From: Symsagittifera roscoffensis | Lineage: Eukaryota; Xenacoelomorpha; Acoela; Convolutidae | Direction: 5' to 3' | Length of the DNA: 64,000 bases | Assembly (NCBI RefSeq): GCF_963678635.1 | Contig: NC_087062.1 | Span: forward strand, 24,200,177-24,264,176 | Notes under the pieces: model-generated | Seen by the model: the letters and a program-made list of their open reading frames with translations, nothing else | Databases searched by the model: none | What the model was told of the DNA's origin: nothing | Shown here: piece by piece, positions 57,811-64,000 of the stretch | How the letters are laid out: the number at the start of each line of letters is the position of its first letter | How positions within the stretch are numbered: position 1 is the first letter of the stretch | Made by a program: the position numbers and the translations under genes

Positions 57811-58183
57811 AGAAAGAAGTAATTTTTACTTATATAGGTCATGATAATTTTTTTGATTTTCTTTTCGGGAAAAGGTCTGGAAATGCTCCAATAACAAAGA
57901 TGTGCATTCATACATATTGATGCATTTATGAATGCACTTTTTGAATTAAATTGATCTGCTGAAATTTAGGTAAAATGAACGCTCCAAATACAACATAGAA
58001 ATGGCGCCAAAAAGTGAACGACTTGAAGTTTCAAAAATAGAAGTTACTTTTCAGGTTTTCCAGAGGTATCTGAAAATGGTTTAATTTTTATCAAAAAAAG
58101 TCAATCATAAATCAGGGGCATATATTTTGTCTTGCGTTTCCTTGCGTTCATTAGTCTTTTCCAACTGTCAGTTGGATATGTTT
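57811..58183 (+). repeat. Family A repeat, diverged subfamily
   Basis: The head is eroded (AAGAAGTAATTTTTACTTA). The body has CATACATATTGATGCATTT, as in the copy at 51460. The tail is TTGCGTTCATTAGTCTTTTC, then a perfect seven-base stem, CCAACTG-T-CAGTTGG. Confidence 0.7.
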
Positions 58184-58189
58184 AGTTTT

Positions 58190-58790
58190 TTTTATAACAA
58201 GTAAAGCTTGGCTTGTGTGCTAGTAAGAACTCTCTTTTTTCCAACCTAAGTCGCAAATATTTATGTTCATTTTGAAAGTGTTCTCTTATTGCAGTATGTG
58301 TATAAGATCAATGACCAGCCATTACGTATAGCTAAGGATATTTATACTGACTATTATACAACAAACAGCACTTAAGCTTCGAGGTATCATGGATCTGTAA
58401 CGTTGAGGTAGGGAAGGAGACCCGCAACAAAATAAGGTTTGAACATGGGCAGGGTCGGATGTTTTGAAGAACTTTGTAAAATGCGGCCGCTCTATAAATT
58501 GAGGCATGTTAGTCGGTAAATTTTCATTGTTGACTTGTACTGGGAATGCTTCATAATTGGCTTGCGTCGTTCAGCAATTATGTAGCATCATAATTGGCGT
58601 GCCTTATTTAAGAAATAATGTAGACTCAAAGTTTTACTTACTCAGATTCTCCCAGTAGTGTTATCGGTCATACTTTTTCTCGTTTTTTTGCCCTGTGTAA
58701 AAAAGTTTTACTTACTCAGATTTTCCCAGTAGTGTTATCGGTCATACTTTTTCTCGTTTTTTTTTGCTCTGTGTAAAACTAAGAATTGTT
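58190..58790 (+). repeat. SINE-like composite with tRNA-like unit and 74-bp tandem duplication
   Basis: AACCTAAGTCGCAAATATTT and the tRNA-like unit at about 58384-58465 (GTAACGTTGAGGTAGGG and AGGTTTGAACATGGG) match 43430-43640. A 74-base segment starting GTTTTACTTACTCAGATT at 58631 is repeated at 58705. The order parallels the copy at 43410-43870. Confidence 0.65.
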
Positions 58791-58799
58791 TATTCATAA

Positions 58800-60259
58800 A
58801 TCTTTCTGATCGATATCAGTGATAAATTAAGTACAGGGAGAAATTAGATTTTCTCGTGATTTAACGGAATATTATTTTTAAGTTAATCAAACTTATTTGG
58901 TACAAGGAAATTAAATTGTTTGCAATGACTAGCGCAATAAACGCGAAAAAAAGAAGCGATTTGTTTGGAAAGTGAATTTTACTTAAACAGGTCACAATAG
59001 AATGAGAAAAATTGTATATCTGATCCGGTGAGAAAAAAAAATTAAAAAAATAATCTTGAATTTCAAAAAGCTACAGCATGATATTCTTTTTGTGCGAAAA
59101 TCTAAGAATGAAAAACGCTCTGATAATTCAATCTAACTCTTTCTATTTCCTTGAGTTCATCGACGTTGTTCCAAGTTGAGTTAAAATTTTACTATTGAAT
59201 ATGGTGAAAGCTGGACCAAGTTGTGATTTTCTTGCTTAATACTTTATTTGGATTAAATTTGCTAAACGCTGCAATTTAAATGTTTGATCGTGATCGGATG
59301 AAAATTCCCTATTTAGAACCAAGTTATCGTCTCCCCAAACGACTTGCGGGGTATTACATCGGTCCACAACAAAAAAAGTTCAAAGAGCTTCAAATGACAA
59401 TTCTTTTTTAAAAACAGTCGTTTTATCTTCTTCCTTCAAGTTTGAGTCCAATTGGAAAAGTTTGAGTCCAATTGGAAAAATTGCTAACAATAGCTGTTTT
59501 CTTAAACTTTTTTTGTTTGTCACACTTTATGCTATGTAAAATCCAAAAAGTTGTTTTAAACGTTTTTTATCCTAAAAATTTGATCAAATGACTTGCATCA
59601 AAATTGCAACAATTCAATTTGCCGTTTGTGCATGTTTTAAGAACGCATGCGTTCAAAAGGCTGATTTAGCATTTAGGAATAATTAACGCGCTATATACTG
59701 CAGAATGTTGCGCGCTTTTTGTTATAAATTTGCCATTTTAGCTATTTTCAAAATACATGCCAAAAATCATCATCGAAGTTTTTTTTTACACAGGTGGAGC
59801 ATAGTGTGATACTTCAAGACTACAGTTGTCGAATGTCAGTGCTATCTATGGTGATTTTATTCAGTAGGAGGCTGAATTAGCTGTTTGATAGCATGTGCGT
59901 TGATTTTTGATTGTTCAACAATAAACACAACTGATGCGTTTTAATTCATCAAATGAAAGGAAGAACACTATATTTTTCTTGTAACAGTGGAAAAAAAGTT
60001 TCTGTTTCAGCATTTTTTCATTTCAGTATTTTCCGCGAAATTTTTTAACTGCATAAATTTTCTGAGTGTGATTTCTTTTCGTTTTCTGTATTTTAAATGA
60101 CAACGTGCAAAATTTGAGTTTTTTTACTTTTTGAAGCTTCCTTTTAAGTTTCTACTGGCGCATGTAATTTTGTAATTTTTATAATGCTTTTTTTTCCATT
60201 TTTTTTTTCATTTTTTCCATCTTTTAACCCATACAGTCCCGAGATTCCGAGCGTTAGTG
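58800..60259. other. Intergenic eroded repeats
   Basis: From 58900 to about 59330 the sequence resembles the A-related subfamily at 48900-49320 (for example AACGCGAAAAAAAGAAGCG). Around 59660-59740 are words of element C (ATTAACGCGCTATATACTGC). AATTCATCAAATGAAAGG near 59945 belongs to the SINE-like body. A short direct repeat (AGTTTGAGTCCAATTGGAAA) lies at about 59439 and 59459. No gene is seen. Confidence 0.5.
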
Positions 60260-60640
60260 TATCAATACGAACTTTTTTAAAACCTAAATAGTAGATAAAA
60301 TTGTTCGCTTATTTGTTGGCATATTTGCTATAATCACGATCTGCAGCATTGGAAATTTCGTAGAATTTGTTCTCTTCTTCGTTTGCGGCTAGTGATTGTA
60401 ATTTACTTATTGTCCGTGTTTGAGTGCTTAGCGTGTGAAGCTCATAATCTCTAGGTCGTAGATCGTATTCGAGACGTAGCAAAATTTTTACTAATTCGAA
60501 GCTTATTTCTATTGTTTCTTATGGCTATTCATAGAGCTGCTTTTTGTCGTTCTCGCTAGTGCTTGCGAAGCACAGCTTCGCTTTTATGTAATCATTCATT
60601 TTTGATTGCAAGTGGTGCAAAACTCAGCTTCGCTTGTGTG
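60260..60640 (+). repeat. SINE-like composite with tRNA-like head
   Basis: GTCCGTGTTTGAGTGCTTAG and CGTAGATCGTATTCGAGACG correspond to the tRNA-like head. The tail CTAGTGCTTGCGAAGCACAG, then CTTCGC, forms the shared terminal hairpin near 60555. A second tail (GTGGTGCAAAACTCAGCTTC) follows at about 60612. Confidence 0.65.
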
Positions 60641-61546
60641 TAAAAACTTGATGTTTGAAGCTTTTTCTGTGGTCGTGACTTTCTATGCTACTTTCTATGC
60701 GACTTTCTATGCTACAGCCTGATTGAGGGAAAAACCCAAACCGCATTTCATCAGAAAGTGGAAAAGTTTGTTCCTTCATTTGGAGCATCAGCTTGCATCG
60801 AAGACCTAACCTTTTAATTATAGCTTGCATTCCAGTTTGATAATGAAACCTTGCGGTTTTTCCAGCCTTGACCTATTAAAAGGTTTAGAAAATACAATTT
60901 GAAATGGTTGAAAAAAGAATTGGAAAATAGACTTCTAAAAACTGTGTGAAATCCTTTTGGATTTGTGCAATGATTCCTTGCCCTAAACTCGTGCGCAATT
61001 TACGCCCAGAATTTTTTTGTATTCATGTCGTGATGTTCCACATGATATAAATCCAACAATGATGTAAGCTCAGCTCGAAAATTCTTGTACCTGAGATGGA
61101 GTTTTGGCTTTTTGATTTTGATCATTTCATTGAAATATTTTCAATAATTTGGAAGCATTATTTGTAAATAACTAAAACGTAGTTAACCTGATTTAAACTG
61201 TTGGCAAAATTGCAAAAAATATTATAGACTTTCGAACAGTATGAAATCAGTTCTTAGCGCAATCTGTGAGATAAGTAAAAACTACAGTTCTCTTCCTCGT
61301 TGGGCTCAATCGAGTGAAAACCCCAAAATCTCCACCTATCTGCTTGTGTCTCATTTATTTAGTAACACCAACCAGCCCTTGCCATTTTGTGAAAACAGAA
61401 ATGAAATTAAAAGCATATGGTTTCAAAGTCATCCTGGAACCAAAATGAAACCCTTGTGCAATTTATGGGTCGCGAGTATATAGTTCGCTGGAACAATTTG
61501 AAGAATTCATGCTGATATACTTTTTCAACATATAATGTCAATGACA
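60641..61546. other. Intergenic, no feature recognised
   Basis: An 80-codon plus-strand frame at 61241-61483 and a 68-codon minus-strand frame at 60624-60830 show no recognisable family and no splice context. I do not call either as a gene. Confidence 0.5.
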
Positions 61547-61562
61547 GTTACTCTGTTGTTGA

Positions 61563-62044
61563 GTAGAAACAAGACTGCTCGTATCAGGGCGACGCCTTGA
61601 ATATTCCGACGGCCTTTTGAGATCCATGGATCAGTGTTCGCTTCATGAATTCTTCATGAATTTTAAAAAAAAAAACGAACGACAATATTTCAAACTATTT
61701 TAAATTTTTTTATGAAAATAATCCCCCGCTCGCCACATAAAGTACAACGTTGTACTTATGTATCAATTAAAGCCCGTTGCTTTCCTCAATTCAATTTGGA
61801 GGGTTTTAATTGAATCACGCGAAATATATTGCGCGTTAATTGTCCTAAATTGACCACATTGGCAATCATCTTAAAATCCCCTTAAAAATAACTTTGAAAA
61901 AAAAAACGCTCACAGGTGTAGTATCTTTGAGCTCAGGACAATAATACGTTTTGGATGTTATAAAATCCTTCCGTCAAAAAAGATAGTTAAAAAATCGAAA
62001 CGATCTACTTAACAATCTACACCCACTTTCAGCTTGCATTGGGG
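61563..62044 (-). mobile_element. Element C with 16-bp target site duplication
   Basis: It is the reverse complement of the element at 29437-29960. Shared landmarks are AGACTGCTCGTATCAGGGCG, ATATTCCGACGGCC and GCGAAATATATTGCGCGTTA. It is flanked by GTTACTCTGTTGTTGA (61547-61562) and GTTACTCTGTTGCTGA (62045-62060), matching at 15 of 16 bases. A long target duplication favours a retroposon or a TPRT-type mechanism over a hAT or Tc1-type element. No coding potential is seen. Confidence 0.7.
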
Positions 62045-62058
62045 GTTACTCTGTTGCT

Positions 62059-62746
62059 GATTTTAATCACCCAATCTATTTTGCACGCATACAAATAGCT
62101 CAATTTTTTTCGAAAGCCACCTTGGATTGCCAGCAAGCGTCTACATTTTGACTTGTCTAGTTTTTGCTAACCCTTTTTCCCAATTAGAAGGTGAAGTTTT
62201 TGAGATTTTCCGATCATAGCCCCTAGCAAGTTATATAGCCACCATAATGATAAAAAATGCTTTGATACCAAAGAATTTTGCTACATTTTTACTCTGCCGG
62301 TGGTGCAAATTTTTGAAATACTTTCATTAAACGTCTCCGTCTTTTTTTATTTCATTTCAATCACAATTTAGATTACGTTGCCTTAAGGAAACAAAGGCTA
62401 CATACTCATGTAGAATACTCACATGCTTTGAAATGCAAAAGTATATCTATGCTCATATAGAAGTCTATAATTTTTTTCACTGTTTTGGTTTAACTATTGC
62501 AGTAAAAACAAATACTGAGAACTTCACTACAAAATATCCGTTTTAAAAGTTTTTAATTTAGCTGAAATTAAATGTTTTCTCTCACAATGAATATGTTTTT
62601 GTTTTAAGAAAGTGATTTTCAAAGCTCAAGACTTACCGCTTAATAAAGCGTTCATTGTCCAAGCGATAAATTTTAATCACCCAATCTATTTTGCACGCAT
62701 ACAAATACCTCAATTTTTTTCGAAAGCCACCTTGGATTGCCAGCAA
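62059..62746 (+). repeat. 78-bp direct repeats ~610 bp apart
   Basis: TTTTAATCACCCAATCTATT, then the rest to GCCACCTTGGATTGCCAGCA, occurs at 62059-62136 and again at 62669-62746 with almost no change. The intervening ~530 bases have no recognised feature. Just after the second copy, ACAACAAGACTGCTCGTTTA (about 62771) resembles the terminus of element C. Confidence 0.8.
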
Positions 62747-62812
62747 ATTTATTCATGAAGGAAAATGAACAACAACAAGACTGCTCGTTTATCGGGGCTT
62801 AACCCTAAATGT

Positions 62813-63230
62813 CAGGGGCGGATCTAGGATTTTCTCGAGGGGGGGGGGCGGATTTTCAAAAATTTTGTCGGCCTTTTTTTTTAGATCGACCGAATTGATT
62901 TTTCGAGCTATCCCTACGCACAGTTTAGTCCCTGTTTTAGCCAAAATTTCTGCGCCGCTGGCAAAGTTTTGAAAAAACTGCCCAAAAAATGCGTTTTTGG
63001 TACTTTTTGGAAAATTTTTACCAAAAAATTGCGTTTTTTTGGCGCGCGCGCCCCCCTCAAATTTAGTATATATTGGCGCCAAAGGCGCCTTTAGAAAAAA
63101 TTTTAGGGTCGGTCGGCCAAAAATGGATTTCTTAAAAAGTACCAAAGGAGGGACCCTTCGGGTCGGCAAGGGGTCGAATCCCTGAGGGGAAGGGCGTCCG
63201 CCCTCCGCCCCCTTCCTAAATACGCCCCTG
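62813..63230. mobile_element. hAT-like MITE with 8-bp target duplication
   Basis: The termini are CAGGGGCGGATCTAGG and, on the other strand, CAGGGGCGTATTTAGG. The flanks CTAAATGT (62805-62812) and CTAAGTGA (63231-63238) match at 6 of 8 bases. Internal homology to the element at 47500-47813 is in reverse complement. It contains GGCGCCAAAGGCGCC, a palindrome-like word shared with the next remnant. Short open frames across it are by-products. Confidence 0.8.
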
Positions 63231-63289
63231 CTAAGTGATCTTTCTTCCAGTGAAAACTGAAGAAATGTTTTTTATTCATAAATTAAACA

Positions 63290-63560
63290 AAAAAAGTGGG
63301 AAAAAACGTTTTTTTTAAATCGACTGAAATGAATTCTGAGCTCTCCCAAATCATTATAAAGACCCAATTTTGACCAATTTTTTCATTTTAAGTTTTATTT
63401 CAGCGCGCGCTCCCCTCTCAAAATTAGTATATATTGGCGCCAAAGGCGCCTTCAGAAAATTTTAAGATCAGTCAGCCAAAAGTGGATATGTCAGATTAGT
63501 ACAAAAGGGGACCCTTTAGGTCGGCAGGGGGTCGAAACTTGACCTAAAATGTGTGTCTAA
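63290..63560. repeat. Partial hAT-like MITE remnant
   Basis: AATTAGTATATATTGGCGCC at about 63423, then AAAGGCGCCTTCAGAAAATT and GGTCGGCAGGGGGTCGAA, repeat the right half of the neighbouring MITE. The termini are missing. Confidence 0.65.
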
Positions 63561-64000
63561 CGATCAGCTTTTCTTCATCTGAAGGTGTTTGAGTTTACTA
63601 AGCAAGGCTCGTGTAACCCACTTTTGATGACATAGCCATAAGACTAGATTTTATAGGAAAATTTTTTTTAACAGTTAGAAACTAGAAAGTCGTATCAAGT
63701 GGTTAATTTTGTGAGTAAATATTTTTTATAAAGATAAATAATTTGCTGAAAGAAAAGTTTGAAAGAGATTTATATGCACTTATTTTTTTAAAATGTAACT
63801 CACAAATTGATTACCATTGGGGATCTTGTTTACTCTTTCCCCCAACGGTACCTAGTTCAGAAATGCCTCCCCTATGCAGAACTAAATCTACTTCAACATT
63901 TAAGTCTACGCTAACTTTTATGTTATAAAGAATTACCCCCTTTTGCAATAGGGGGGATAGTAAACAAGGTCCAATTTAGTCTATAAAATACGAATAAGTC
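63561..64000. other. Right-edge intergenic sequence, nothing recognised
   Basis: A 61-codon frame at 63743-63928 has no recognisable similarity. TTACCCCCTTTTGCAATAGG near the end is unassigned. Confidence 0.5.

Noticed and set aside
61241-61483. 80-codon plus-strand frame that looks less repetitive than its surroundings
   Set aside because: No recognisable family, no splice or promoter context, and only modest length.
62789-63185. Frames of 126 codons (minus) and 62 codons (plus)
   Set aside because: Both lie on a hAT-like MITE. Their composition follows its GC-rich ends and there is no transposase motif.

Overview
The window is eukaryotic nuclear DNA, AT-rich and crowded with repeats. It almost certainly comes from an invertebrate animal. 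The only conventional gene I can support is a large plus-strand, multi-exon gene for the endosomal co-chaperone DNAJC13/RME-8. I placed 30 coding exons between 17312 and 56813. They join in one open frame (6525 bases, 2174 residues plus stop). The exons carry the family hallmarks in the right order: four IWN-type repeats, a GYF-like domain, a J-domain with HPD, and a conserved proline-rich tail. The family's N-terminal part (about 190-200 residues) is missing. The first exon here begins in phase 0 behind a good acceptor, so the start codon must lie upstream of base 1. I cannot name the species.

Layout. 1 to about 14995: a satellite-like array of roughly 128-bp monomers, mostly in higher-order units of about 2.1 kb. 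About 14996-16122: a Helitron-like element with an internal tandem array, a hairpin and a CTAG end. 16123-17311: copies of the dominant dispersed repeat, here called family A. 17312-56813: DNAJC13 exons separated by introns that consist almost entirely of repeats. 56814 to about 57250: probable 3' UTR with a polyadenylation signal at 56872. From there to 64000: intergenic repeat remnants, hAT-type MITEs and unassigned sequence.

The introns hold several repeat families. Family A (about 400-500 bp) has inverted AAGAGTAATGAACG motifs near both ends, a terminal hairpin and an internal splice-acceptor-like motif, and every copy I recognise lies in the gene's orientation. A tRNA-headed SINE-like composite ends in a GCGAAGC/GCTTCGC hairpin. 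A second tRNA-like repeat and an element C (about 480 bp, with a 16-bp target duplication) are also present. There are two hAT-like MITEs with 8-bp target duplications and two Helitron-like elements. One family A copy encloses two decayed Ty3/Gypsy-type gag fragments.

The gene product is expected on early endosomes, where RME-8 recruits Hsc70 and works with the retromer/SNX and WASH machinery. No operons, bacterial genes, rRNA genes, CRISPR arrays or intact transposase/polymerase genes were seen. Exon borders rest on splice motifs, reading-phase continuity and remembered similarity to animal DNAJC13. No search was run.
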